Assembly (NCBI GenBank): GCA_050696075.1
Contig: JBOGUF010000074.1
Span: forward strand, 1-37,525
DNA: 37,525 nucleotides
Direction of reading: 5' to 3'
DNA from: JBOGUF01 sp050696075
Lineage (GTDB): Bacteria; Chloroflexota; Chloroflexia; Thermomicrobiales; UBA6265
Part shown: piece by piece, positions 29,700 to 37,525 of the stretch
Layout of the letters: each line of letters starts with the position of its first letter
How positions within the stretch are numbered: the first letter of the stretch is position 1
Made by a program: the position numbers and the translations under genes
The notes under the pieces: model-generated
The model's database searches: none
The model's input: only the letters and a program-made list of their open reading frames with translations
What the model was told of the DNA's origin: nothing

Positions 29700-32228
29700 A
29701 TGCGCACCATGTCGGACGCTGCCTCCACCGCACACGCCTCCCGCCAGCCGACGCCGCTGGTTCCATTGACCCGCCGGCGGGGCGATGCCGTGGCCGCCCT
29801 GCCCGCTCCACTCACCTCCTTTGTCGGCCGGCAACAGGAAATCGCGACAGCGCGGGATCTGGTACGGCGCCCGGACGTGCGGCTGGTCACGCTGGTTGGA
29901 CCCGGAGGCATCGGCAAGACCCGTCTGGCGCTGGAGGTGGCCACGAGGCTCGCCGATGACCTCGCCGATGGCGTCGCCTTTGTCCCCTTAGCCTCCCTCG
30001 CCGACTCCGGATTGGTCGGTTCAGCGCTCGCGCGAGCACTTGGCGCGCGCGCTCCTCGCGAACGGACGGTGGTGATGGGGCTGATCGAATATCTCCGCCA
30101 CCGCGAGTTGCTCCTGTTCCTCGACAACTTCGAGCACCTCCTCCCCGCGGCGCCGCTGCTGACCGAACTCCTCGTGAGCTGTCCCGCGCTCAAGATCCTC
30201 GTGACGAGCCGCATCAGCCTCCATCTCTCCGGCGAGCACGAGCTGGCGGTGCCGCCGTTGGCGCTACCGGACCGCCGGCTCCTGCCGCCGGTCGCCGATC
30301 TGGGCGAATCCGAGGCGATCACGCTGTTCCTTCACCGAGCGCGCGCCGTTCGACCCGACCTAACTCTGACCGACGAGAATGCCGGGGCGCTCGTCGAGCT
30401 GTGCCATTATCTGGAGGGGCTCCCGCTCGCCATCGAACTCGCGGCCCCCCGCACCAAGCTCCTGACGCCGTCAGCCTTGTTGGCCCGTCTGTCCAATCGC
30501 CTGCTTCTACTGACGAGCGGTCCCCGCGACCAACCAGCCCGATTGCAGACGATGCGCAACGCAATCGCCTGGAGCTATGACCTGTTGGATCAGGGCGCCC
30601 AAACCCTGTTTCGACGATTGGCCGTCTTCGCCGGTGGTTGCACCTTGGCGGCAGCCGAAGCGGTGGGAGCCGGCGAAGGCGAGCCGACTGGCAACGTCCT
30701 TGCGGGGATCGAAACGCTGGTCGACGCCAGCCTATTGCGGCCAGAGGATCAGGCGGACGGCGAGGTCCGCTTGGCAATGCTGGAAACGGTCCGCGAATAC
30801 GCGCGCGAGCGACTGGCGGCGAGTGGCGAGGAGAACCTGACCCGGCGACGACACGCGGCCTATTTTCTCGCCCTGGCGGAGGAGGCGGCACCGGGGCTGC
30901 AAGGGCTGCAGCAGCGTGCTTGGCTGGCTCGCTTGGAGGCGGATCACGACAACCTGCGGGCGGCACTGGCCTGGTTCGAGCGGGCCGGTGAGGTGGCGTT
31001 AGGACTTCGATTGGCGAACGCGCTCAGTCAGTTCTGGACCATTCACGGCCATCTCAGCGAGGGACTCGATTGGGTGGAACGCGCCATCGACCGCACTCGA
31101 GGCGACGCGACGCTGGCCGGCCTCCGCGCCAATGCATTGATCGACGCGGCGTGGCTTGCCTTTCACCGCGGCGCCTATGCGCGCTCCGACACCTTCGCGC
31201 GGGAAGGGCTAGCAGTCGCGCGGGAGTTGGACGACGCGCCGCTCATGTCCAAGGCATGGAACGGCCTCGCGGCGGTAGCGCATCTGCAAGGCGACTACGT
31301 GCAAGCTGAGACATGCGGCCGGCAGGCGCTCGACCTCGCGCGTAAGAACGGCGATCAGGTCAGGATTGCGAACGCGCTCAACGGTCTCGGGATCGCGACG
31401 ATGCATCGAGGCGATTTCCGCCGGGCCGAGGCGCTGCTGCTGGAGGCGCTGGACAGCTACCGGGCATGTGGAAACCGCCAAGGCGAGTCGGCCGCGCTCG
31501 CCAACCTGGGGAGCGCCGCCTACTACCAGGGCGACGATGCGCGGGCGACCGGATATGCACAACAAGCGCATGACCTGGCCCACGACATCGGCAACAAGCG
31601 CGACATGGCCATTGCGCTCAACCATCTCGGCCAGATCGCCGGCCGGCAGGGCGACTATGCGCGGGCGTGCGGGCTATTCGACCAGTCCTTAAGCCTATAC
31701 GTGGACCTCGGTAATCCCGGCGGACTCTCCACCTGGCTCGAGGCATTCGCCGCCGTCGCTGTCCAGTGCGGGCAGAGTGAGCCGGCTGCCCGTTTCCTGG
31801 GCGCGACGGAGGGGTTGCGCGCGGCGATCGGACGGACGATCCAGCCGGCAAGTGCGGCGGATCATGAGCGGACGGTCGCCGCCGTCCGCGCGTCGCTCGA
31901 CGAGGATCGTGTCGCCGCCGCCTGGTCCATGGGGCGGGGGCTGCCGCTCGATGATGTGATTGCCGAAGCGCGGGCACTGATTCCGGTCATAACGAAGGCA
32001 GCCACGCCCGCTGCTGCCCCCAGTTCGTCCACATCCTACGGATTGACCTCGCGTGAGCAGCAGGTGCTGCGCCTCCTTGCGGACGGCTCCTCCGATCGGC
32101 AGATCGCCGACGCCCTCTTTATCAGCCACCGCACGGTGATGCGGCACGTGACCGCGATCCTCGCCAAGCTCGGTGTCGACTCGCGCACCGCCGCCGCCGC
32201 CGCCGCCATCCGCGACAACATCGTCTGA
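29700..32228 (+). CDS. LAL-type transcriptional regulator: NB-ARC-like ATPase, TPR repeats and LuxR HTH
   Basis: About 842 residues. The start is uncertain: ATG 29700 or 29709 fit best, while an upstream in-frame ATG at 29520 overlaps the divergent SDR start codon. Residues ~38-330 form a STAND-type ATPase with Walker A VGPGGIGKTRLA (~66-77), Walker B LLLFLDNFEHLLP, and GLPLAIELAAPR. Residues ~480-720 contain repeated TPR-like pairs (for example GDFRRAEALLLEAL, GDYARACGLFDQSL). The end (~780-842) is a LuxR/NarL helix-turn-helix: LTSREQQVLRLLADGSSDRQIADALFISHRTVMRHV. Such proteins sense an unknown ligand, oligomerise with ATP and activate nearby genes. The palindrome cluster at 32249-32300, just after its stop, is a possible target. 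Confidence 0.9.
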   Translation: MRTMSDAASTAHASRQPTPLVPLTRRRGDAVAALPAPLTSFVGRQQEIATARDLVRRPDVRLVTLVGPGGIGKTRLALEVATRLADDLADGVAFVPLASLADSGLVGSALARALGARAPRERTVVMGLIEYLRHRELLLFLDNFEHLLPAAPLLTELLVSCPALKILVTSRISLHLSGEHELAVPPLALPDRRLLPPVADLGESEAITLFLHRARAVRPDLTLTDENAGALVELCHYLEGLPLAIELAAPRTKLLTPSALLARLSNRLLLLTSGPRDQPARLQTMRNAIAWSYDLLDQGAQTLFRRLAVFAGGCTLAAAEAVGAGEGEPTGNVLAGIETLVDASLLRPEDQADGEVRLAMLETVREYARERLAASGEENLTRRRHAAYFLALAEEAAPGLQGLQQRAWLARLEADHDNLRAALAWFERAGEVALGLRLANALSQFWTIHGHLSEGLDWVERAIDRTRGDATLAGLRANALIDAAWLAFHRGAYARSDTFAREGLAVARELDDAPLMSKAWNGLAAVAHLQGDYVQAETCGRQALDLARKNGDQVRIANALNGLGIATMHRGDFRRAEALLLEALDSYRACGNRQGESAALANLGSAAYYQGDDARATGYAQQAHDLAHDIGNKRDMAIALNHLGQIAGRQGDYARACGLFDQSLSLYVDLGNPGGLSTWLEAFAAVAVQCGQSEPAARFLGATEGLRAAIGRTIQPASAADHERTVAAVRASLDEDRVAAAWSMGRGLPLDDVIAEARALIPVITKAATPAAAPSSSTSYGLTSREQQVLRLLADGSSDRQIADALFISHRTVMRHVTAILAKLGVDSRTAAAAAAIRDNIV

Positions 32229-32248
32229 CGCTCGGTACAACCCGCGTA

Positions 32249-32300
32249 TGGGTGATCTCACCCAACCCGCCCCAAATCGCCCAACTTGGGTGATCTGACC
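32249..32300. promoter_or_regulatory. Cluster of TGGGTGATCT palindromes
   Basis: TGGGTGA-TC-TCACCCA (32249-32264) is a perfect dyad. A second copy, TGGGTGATCTGACC, occurs at 32287-32300. Between them, CCCAA-C-TTGGG (32280-32290) is another dyad overlapping the second copy. They lie after the LAL regulator and ~140 bp before the secreted-protein gene. Candidate operators. Confidence 0.5.
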
Positions 32301-32438
32301 GATGCATCCCGCCCCGTCTTTCCCTACGCTGGAGGACACCATCAAACGATGGGGAACCGGTTAGCAGCAGGCATCTCATGACGCACCAAGACACCATGCT
32401 GTTACGCCGAGCTGTTGAGGAAGCAAGGAGACGCCCGC

Positions 32439-33050
32439 ATGCGTAACCGCCCGTCTCGACTGATCCTCTTGACCAGCGTCGGGGTCTTGACGCTGACGCT
32501 CCTCGCAATCGGTAGCCCGCGCCCGGCGAGTGCGCTGCCGCCGATCTGTTTTCCCCTCCCGCCCATCGAAAAGGTCTGCATCCCCAACCCCGCCCCCGGC
32601 ATTGCCGGTGGCGGCGTCGTGCAGACGGCTTCCGGCGAGGCGCACGTTTCGCTCTTCGCCAGCCGATTGGTGATCGAAGGCGCCACCGGCGAGGAGCCGG
32701 TCATGGGGGCCGTCATGTGGCTCGATCCCACCTGGGAGGAGACGGGCCTGGTCCTCGCAAGCACGCGGATCGACTACTACGCGCCGGTTCCCGGCCTCGA
32801 CGGTGGGCGGGAGATCCGCGGCCTGATGACCGCCAATGGGGAGGGCGCCTACCCCTTCGTCTTGCTCGCCGTCGATAGTGGCCTGCCCGGAGCCGGGCAG
32901 GACCGTGTGGCGTTGGCGGTCGGCACGTTCGCCGAAGGCGATGCGGCGGCGGCCAGCGATTTCGGCTACAGCGCCGAGGGCGCGGTCGTGGGGGGCGACC
33001 TTCAACTCCTGATACCGGGAACGCCGCCCGCGGGTACCCCAACCCCGTAG
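32439..33050 (+). CDS. Secreted protein of unknown function
   Basis: A 203-residue protein starting at ATG 32439, with AAGGAG 8 nt upstream. A Sec signal peptide spans ~1-32: basic start, hydrophobic LILLTSVGVLTLTLLAIG, likely cut after RPASA. Two cysteines follow early (ICFPLPPIEKVCIPNP), possibly a disulfide. A beta-rich domain (~50-190) follows. The C-terminus is a Pro/Thr/Gly tail (GTPPAGTPTP). No catalytic motif or known domain is recognised. It lies directly downstream of the LAL regulator and the palindrome cluster, so it may belong to that regulon. Confidence 0.8.
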   Translation: MRNRPSRLILLTSVGVLTLTLLAIGSPRPASALPPICFPLPPIEKVCIPNPAPGIAGGGVVQTASGEAHVSLFASRLVIEGATGEEPVMGAVMWLDPTWEETGLVLASTRIDYYAPVPGLDGGREIRGLMTANGEGAYPFVLLAVDSGLPGAGQDRVALAVGTFAEGDAAAASDFGYSAEGAVVGGDLQLLIPGTPPAGTPTP

Positions 33051-33149
33051 CGATGTGACACGCCGGCGCCATCTTGCTCCGGCGGTGAATTGGTAGCTAC
33101 GCCTGAGGGCGGCGCGTCGGGACGAGCGTCGCCGGAGGAAGGAACGAGC

Positions 33150-33971
33150 ATGGCACAGCAACAGACCCAGACCCCAGTCAATCCGGCCGAGGCCTACGAG
33201 CGCCTCTTCGTCCCGGCGCTGCCTTCCCCCTGGGCGGAAGACCTTCTGCGACGCTCCGCACCGCGGCCGGGCGAGCGCCTGCTCGATGTCGCCTGCGGCA
33301 CCGGCATCGTCGCCCGCCTGGCCACTCCCCGCGTCGGCCCCACCGGCGCCGTCGTCGGCGTCGACCCCAACCCCGGCATGCTGGCGGTCGCCCGCGCCGT
33401 CGCGGCGACCGAGGGCGCCGCCATCGACTGGCGCGAGGGACGGGGCGAAGCCCTGCCCGTCGAGGACGCGGCCTTCGACCTGGTTTGCTGCCAACAGGGA
33501 CTGCAGTTCTTCCAGGACCGCGCCGCCGGCCTGCGCGAGATGCGCCGCACGCTCGTCCCGGGCGGCCGGGTTGCGGTGAGCGTCGGGCAAGGGGTCGAGC
33601 GCCACCCCGTACACGCCGCCCTCGACGAGATCGTCGCGCGCCATGTGGGCGCGTCCGCCTTCGCGCAGACCATCTTCGGCCTCGGCGCCGCGGACGAGCT
33701 GCGGGCGCTGCTGGCGAGGGCCGGGTTCCGCGACGTGACCGTTGTGCCGGTCTCAACAACGGCGCGCTTCCCCGACCCGGCCGGCTTCGTGCGGCTGCAG
33801 CTGCTGATGGCGGCGGCGCATATGCCGGCCCTCGCCGGGATGGACCCGGCGGCGCGCGAGGCCGCCATCGCAGCGATTCAAGCGGACGCCGAGCCGGTGG
33901 TCCGCTCGTTCGTCGAGGCCGGCGTCCTCGTGATCACCGCACACACGCACGTCGCCCAGGGCCGCGCGTAG
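33150..33971 (+). CDS. Class I SAM-dependent methyltransferase (UbiE/type 11-like)
   Basis: A 273-residue protein with start ATG 33150 behind GGAGGAAGGA. Motif I is RLLDVACGTGIVARLA (~43-58). Motif II is the acidic end of VVGVDPNPGMLAVAR, followed by the GEALPVEDAAFDLVCCQQGLQFF post-I strand and LREMRRTLVPGGRVAVSV (motif III region). The layout matches Methyltransf_11/UbiE-like enzymes that methylate small molecules such as quinones or lipids; the substrate is unknown. It has ~100 bp to the secreted-protein gene and 41 bp to the cysteine-rich gene, all on one strand and possibly one transcription unit. Confidence 0.9.
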   Translation: MAQQQTQTPVNPAEAYERLFVPALPSPWAEDLLRRSAPRPGERLLDVACGTGIVARLATPRVGPTGAVVGVDPNPGMLAVARAVAATEGAAIDWREGRGEALPVEDAAFDLVCCQQGLQFFQDRAAGLREMRRTLVPGGRVAVSVGQGVERHPVHAALDEIVARHVGASAFAQTIFGLGAADELRALLARAGFRDVTVVPVSTTARFPDPAGFVRLQLLMAAAHMPALAGMDPAAREAAIAAIQADAEPVVRSFVEAGVLVITAHTHVAQGRA

Positions 33972-34012
33972 GGTGCGTTATGCGCGACGCTCGATGTGAG
34001 GAGGCACGGGTC

Positions 34013-35092
34013 ATGGACGAATATCAATTCGACACATTGACGAAGGCATTGGCGACAGGGAAGTCCCGCCGTGCCATCCTCAAAGGACTGCTGGGCGGCT
34101 TCGGCAGTCTGGCCGTGTTCCACCGCGCGGAGGCCGCCCGCAATCAACCGCCTGGCACGCCTTGTACGCGGGCGACCGAGTGCGCCTCGTTTCACTGCGT
34201 CGACGGCGTCTGCTGCGACTCCTCATGTACGGGGCAGTGCGAAGCCTGCTCCGCGGCCGGCATCTGCACGACGGTCAGTGGTGCGCCACGCGGAAACCGC
34301 CCGGCCTGCCCCGGCAATGGCGCGTGCGCGGCAACCTGCGACGGGCAGAATCCAAATGGGTGCACCTTCCCGGGCAGTGATGTGGTGTGCGGCGAGCCAG
34401 CGTGTGTCGACGGCAGGCAGACGACCTCCGCCTGCGGCGGCAACGGCACCTGTCATCCCACGACGACGAGCTGCGGTCTTTTCGTCTGCAACCCGGAAGG
34501 CACGGTCTGTCGGACAACCTGTTCCACGAACGAGGACTGCGTGGGCCAGGCGCACTGCGCGGACGGTGTCTGTCAGGGCGACAAGGGACTGGGCGAGCCG
34601 TGCAGGACGGCCGACGATTGCCAACACGGGCACTGTGTGGACGACGTTTGCTGCATCAGCACCTGCGGCGAGTGCGAGGCGTGCAACGTGCCCGGTAACG
34701 AGGGCTTCTGCGGGCCGGCTCCGGATGGTGTGGCCTGCAAGGATGGCACCTGCTGCGGAGAGGTCTGTCTCCCCACAAACGCCGACCCAATCAACTGCGG
34801 CGGCTGCGGCGTGCGCTGCCGGGTGAACGAGACCTGCCGCGACGGCACATGCGTCTGCGGTGAAGAGGGATTGGATTGTACACCGGGCTTCACCTGCTGC
34901 CCAGAAGGCGACAGTGACAGATGCACTTGCACCACCACCGCATTCACCGACCCGACCACCTGCGAGCGCCCTGGCCTGGACCAGTGCCCCACCGGGACTA
35001 CCCCCTGCGTCGGGACGACCGGCTTCTCCTGCATGGTCTGCTGCCCGGCCGGGACGACGTGCGACACCGAGACGGGGTCGTGCTTCCAGTGA
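34013..35092 (+). CDS. Tat-exported cysteine-rich repeat protein
   Basis: A 359-residue protein with start ATG 34013 behind GAGGAGG. A twin-arginine signal is present at ~18-40 (KSRRAILKGLLGGFGSLAVF). The rest is extremely Cys-rich, with repeated modules of the form C-x(n)-CVDGVCCDSSC, CVDDVCCISTC and CADGVCQG. These resemble the Dickkopf-N-like/EGF-like disulfide cassettes found in many bacterial surface proteins of this group. Later parts contain NCGGCGVRCRVNETC and GFTCCPEGDSD. Export in folded form by Tat fits a disulfide-rich protein. The function is unknown; adhesion, metal binding or structural surface roles are possible. It is 41 bp downstream of the methyltransferase gene. Confidence 0.85.
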   Translation: MDEYQFDTLTKALATGKSRRAILKGLLGGFGSLAVFHRAEAARNQPPGTPCTRATECASFHCVDGVCCDSSCTGQCEACSAAGICTTVSGAPRGNRPACPGNGACAATCDGQNPNGCTFPGSDVVCGEPACVDGRQTTSACGGNGTCHPTTTSCGLFVCNPEGTVCRTTCSTNEDCVGQAHCADGVCQGDKGLGEPCRTADDCQHGHCVDDVCCISTCGECEACNVPGNEGFCGPAPDGVACKDGTCCGEVCLPTNADPINCGGCGVRCRVNETCRDGTCVCGEEGLDCTPGFTCCPEGDSDRCTCTTTAFTDPTTCERPGLDQCPTGTTPCVGTTGFSCMVCCPAGTTCDTETGSCFQ

Positions 35093-35155
35093 GGGCGTCG
35101 GGCTCGGGAACGAGCGGGGGACGAGCGGGGCACGTCGGAGATGGCTCTGAGGAGC

Positions 35156-35184
35156 TTGACGGGTCGCAGCCCACGTCCTAGTCT
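35156..35184 (+). promoter_or_regulatory. Sigma-70-like promoter for the M14/M15 gene
   Basis: TTGACG (35156-35161), 17-bp spacer, TAGTCT (35179-35184). It gives a ~125-nt leader that contains the inverted repeat at 35197-35241. Confidence 0.5.
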
Positions 35185-35196
35185 GAGCCCAACTCG

Positions 35197-35241
35197 GATT
35201 CGCGGTCGATGGATGATCTACCAGGAACTCATCCGCGAATC
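35197..35241. promoter_or_regulatory. Leader inverted repeat before the M14/M15 gene
   Basis: GATTCGCGG (35197-35205) and CCGCGAATC (35233-35241) are perfect 9-bp arms. An alternative inner stem GGATGA/TCATCC uses part of the right arm. It could be an operator, an RNA leader hairpin, or a terminator of the upstream gene. Confidence 0.4.
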
Positions 35242-35314
35242 ACGCCCCCGTTCCTCAAGGGCTCAACGCTGACCGAGTCCCGCCGCAACCGCATGGCGGA
35301 AGAACGGAATCCAG

Positions 35315-37267
35315 GTGATGAGCAGAATCTCTCCCATCCCACACACGCCGGTAGCCCAGCCCAGCGGGCATACCAGCCGGCGGGATGTGGTCGCACCGCG
35401 CGAGGAGGAATCGGTCGACCACTCCGTGGCCGGCCACTCCTCCCAAGTCCATGGAACGTCGGTGCCCAGGTCGGCGGTGGTTGCGCTGCAGCGGACACAC
35501 GGCAACACGCATGTGCAGCGCGTGCTCCGCATCCAGCGTGACCCAGAGGACAAGGCCCTCGAAGCGGCAAAGGCGGATGCCACGGCCGCGCAACTCTCCG
35601 TCGCTGCCCTCCACAAGCTGGCGGCTTCGCGTGACCGCGCGATGCTACGCCTTGGCACGACCAAGGAAGGGCGGGACGTCAACGCCTTCGTTTTCAAGGG
35701 CGCCATCTCAGACGTCGCCCTCGTCATCGCCGGCGTCCATGGCTCCGAGCTCTCTGGCGTCGAGGTCGCCGAGAAGCTCATCCAGCGCCTCGGCGCCAAG
35801 GGAGCCCCGCGCCCCTTCTTCACCGTGGTCATCGTCCCGCAACTCTTCCCCGACAACGTCGCGGAGAAGCGGGCGTGGGAGAAGAGCCAGAAGGATGCGT
35901 GGGAGAAGGTCGGGAAGGACGTCGAGAAGCAGCAGTCGGCGTACCAAAAGGCACGAAACGACGCCAATGACCCTGGCCGCTTTACGACCGACCGCCGCCA
36001 CGGGGCCTCGCGCGAGCCGAACCGGCAGTTCCCGGAGCTCGGCAAGCCATTCGATCCGAAGAACCCGGTCGACGCGAATGGGAGGCCCATCGAGCACGAA
36101 AACATCATGCTGCTGACGCTCATCGATCGCTTCAAGCCCACGCGTATCGTCGCGCTGCACGCGATCAAGTCCCCGAAAGACGCGGGCATCTACGCGGACC
36201 CGCATCCTGCGCTCGTCGAACAACCTCCGTATAAAGGTGGCCTCACCGCTGCACAGAAGGGACTGGCACATCAGGCGGATGAGCTTGCCAAGCTCATGGC
36301 GGAGGCAGCAAAGAAGAAGGGCGCAAAGGTTCCGGGAAACTGGCGGGACGGGACGTTCACGTCGCTCTATCCCAACCAGGATCCAAAGATTAGCGCCGAA
36401 CGGATGAAGCGCGAGAACAAGGCCGGCCGCTCGCTGGGACAGTGGGGGCCTAGTCAGGGCGCCGTCGTCATCACGGTCGAGCTGAACGAGCAATACGCCA
36501 GCGACTCGCCCGTCGAGCATCCCGGACGCACGAAGGAGATCGAGGCGCACGCCGAAGCCCTCAAGGAGGTCTTCGTCGGCCCGTCGCTGGCCGCGTTCGC
36601 CGTGGAGCACGTATGGGAACCCACGATCGAGCGCCTCCGGCGCCTGCGGCAAATGCTTCTCGGCCCGGCGACGCAACCCGCGGGGCCCGCGCGATCACCG
36701 AGGAGTGGCGACGAGGTTCAGCGCTTTCGCATCGTCGGGATGACCTCCGCCGGGACCGTGCTTGCTCGGCAATCGGCACCGGCGGCGGGCACGACCAAAC
36801 ACTACACGCTCCAATCGGGCGTCACGCTGAGCGCCGCCGTGGAGAAGAAGGTCGCGGAGATTGCCGATGACTATTACGCGGACCGTAAGAAGGATATCGT
36901 CGTGACGAGTGGGACGCGGACGGCGTCGTCACAGGCGTCGGCGATGTATACGAAGCTCGAAGCCGGCGACGATATCGTCAAGCTCTACAAAAACAAGACC
37001 GCCGTGAAGGAGATCAAGAAGGCGTACGACGACGGCAAAGCGGCGAAGAAGTCCCGCACCGAGATCGTCGACGCCATGACCGCGGTCATCGAGACACAGA
37101 TCAAGGCGGGCACCTACATCTCCAAGCACTTGCGGGCTGGCGCGGTGGACGTGCGCAGCAAGGACATGACCGCCGATGATAAGAAGGCCTTTCGGAAGGC
37201 GGCAAAGGGGAAGGCAACGAAGGTCATCCTGGAGACCAAGCCGCCGCATTGGCATTTGCAGTTCTAG
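35315..37267 (+). CDS. Two-domain zinc peptidase (M14-type plus M15-type) with eCIS-core-like N-terminal motif
   Basis: A 650-residue protein with no signal peptide. Residues ~54-71 read AVVALQRTHGNTHVQRVL, close to the LQRxxGNxxVxRLL motif that marks many eCIS-associated (DUF4157-type) proteins. Residues ~108-430 look like an M14/succinylglutamate-desuccinylase fold: zinc ligands in AGVHGSELSGVE (His142, Glu145), REPNRQFP (~233-240), ALHAIK (His282), and catalytic Glu389 in VITVELNEQ. Residues ~500-650 resemble M15 D,D-carboxypeptidase/endolysin domains: SKHLRAGAVDVR (His605, Asp612) and ETKPPHWHLQF (His645, His647). Both domains would cleave peptidoglycan peptides or other peptides with zinc. 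The long leader and lack of signal suggest delivery by a specialised device or a cytoplasmic role. The start is GTG 35315 or the ATG next to it. Confidence 0.75.
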   Translation: MMSRISPIPHTPVAQPSGHTSRRDVVAPREEESVDHSVAGHSSQVHGTSVPRSAVVALQRTHGNTHVQRVLRIQRDPEDKALEAAKADATAAQLSVAALHKLAASRDRAMLRLGTTKEGRDVNAFVFKGAISDVALVIAGVHGSELSGVEVAEKLIQRLGAKGAPRPFFTVVIVPQLFPDNVAEKRAWEKSQKDAWEKVGKDVEKQQSAYQKARNDANDPGRFTTDRRHGASREPNRQFPELGKPFDPKNPVDANGRPIEHENIMLLTLIDRFKPTRIVALHAIKSPKDAGIYADPHPALVEQPPYKGGLTAAQKGLAHQADELAKLMAEAAKKKGAKVPGNWRDGTFTSLYPNQDPKISAERMKRENKAGRSLGQWGPSQGAVVITVELNEQYASDSPVEHPGRTKEIEAHAEALKEVFVGPSLAAFAVEHVWEPTIERLRRLRQMLLGPATQPAGPARSPRSGDEVQRFRIVGMTSAGTVLARQSAPAAGTTKHYTLQSGVTLSAAVEKKVAEIADDYYADRKKDIVVTSGTRTASSQASAMYTKLEAGDDIVKLYKNKTAVKEIKKAYDDGKAAKKSRTEIVDAMTAVIETQIKAGTYISKHLRAGAVDVRSKDMTADDKKAFRKAAKGKATKVILETKPPHWHLQF

Positions 37268-37525
37268 ACGGCTGGCCCGGCTTCGTTGCTCCACGGCGCA
37301 CAACAATGCCTGAGGCTCGCCGACGTGCGGCAGCAGTTTCAATCGTGCTATCTCACACAACGCACCCTTGTGCGTTGTAACAGTTGGAGGGTCCGCGACA
37401 CTGGGGAGTGCGGGACCGTGGGGAAGAACCGAACGCCGGGAAGACGCGCAGGGCCAGCGCCGCCGGAAGGGCGGGTCGGACGGAGCGACGCAACTCGATG
37501 ATACATGCACTGGCAACACCGGCCA
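37268..37525. other. Right-end region without a convincing gene; hairpin at 37357-37378
   Basis: No supported coding frame is seen. ACAACGCAC-CCTT-GTGCGTTGT (37357-37378) is a perfect 9-bp stem with a 4-nt loop, ~90 bp after the M14/M15 stop. It lacks a T-tract but could end that transcript. Confidence 0.5.

Noticed and set aside
33485..34012. N-terminal extension of the cysteine-rich protein
   Set aside because: It overlaps the methyltransferase in another frame. The ATG at 34013 has GAGGAGG and leads straight into a Tat signal.

Overview
The window looks like chromosomal DNA from a GC-rich, gene-dense bacterium, most likely a Chloroflexota member of the Thermomicrobia/Sphaerobacter type. 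That placement is an inference. It rests on the mix of a CO-dehydrogenase-type gene set, a long ATPase-TPR-LuxR regulator, a Tat-exported cysteine-rich protein, paired GH38 genes and actinobacteria-like codon use. No rRNA or tRNA gene was seen to settle it.

Left part (1-9205, all minus strand). An LLM-class flavin oxidoreductase runs off the left edge. Before it, in transcription order from 5584 down to 753, lies a tightly packed five-gene operon: sigma-70-like factor, small HTH-like acidic-tailed protein, ImmA/IrrE metalloprotease, NurA-like protein and HerA-type hexameric ATPase. Three of its four junctions overlap. This is the best candidate in the window for an undescribed system: a protease/regulator/sigma module physically coupled to a DNA-end-processing pair. 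Next come the fatty-acid genes fabD and fabF, with an RlmM/FtsJ-type rRNA methyltransferase between them.

Middle part (9374-19562). It holds a secreted acidic protein, then a minus-strand run of Nudix hydrolase, coxG, coxS, coxM and a family 2 glycosyltransferase. No molybdenum large subunit (coxL) is present in the window. A plus-strand pair follows (GH38 alpha-mannosidase-like enzyme and ATP-grasp protein), then an S10 carboxypeptidase and a xylose-isomerase-like TIM barrel protein.

Carbohydrate locus (19808-29521). It contains two ABC sugar permeases and a Tat-type solute-binding protein. These diverge from a GntR/FadR regulator across 311 bp that carry two strong sigma-70-like promoters and a shared operator-like 12-mer. 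A second GH38 enzyme, an SMP-30/gluconolactonase, an enolase-superfamily gene that has lost its catalytic barrel by an in-frame deletion, and an SDR dehydrogenase follow. Together they suggest uptake and breakdown of a mannoside or related glycan.

Right part (29700-37267, all plus strand). It contains the LAL-type regulator, a secreted protein, a class I methyltransferase, the Tat-exported cysteine-rich protein, and a 650-residue protein. The last joins an eCIS-core-like LQR..GN motif, an M14-type metallopeptidase domain and an M15-type metallopeptidase domain.

Throughout the left two thirds, gene junctions are marked by short arrays of degenerate 7-bp (once 8-bp) tandem units. Four sets form long inverted pairs (19-25 bp perfect stems). 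Several supply the stop codon of the neighbouring gene. No ordinary feature type explains them.
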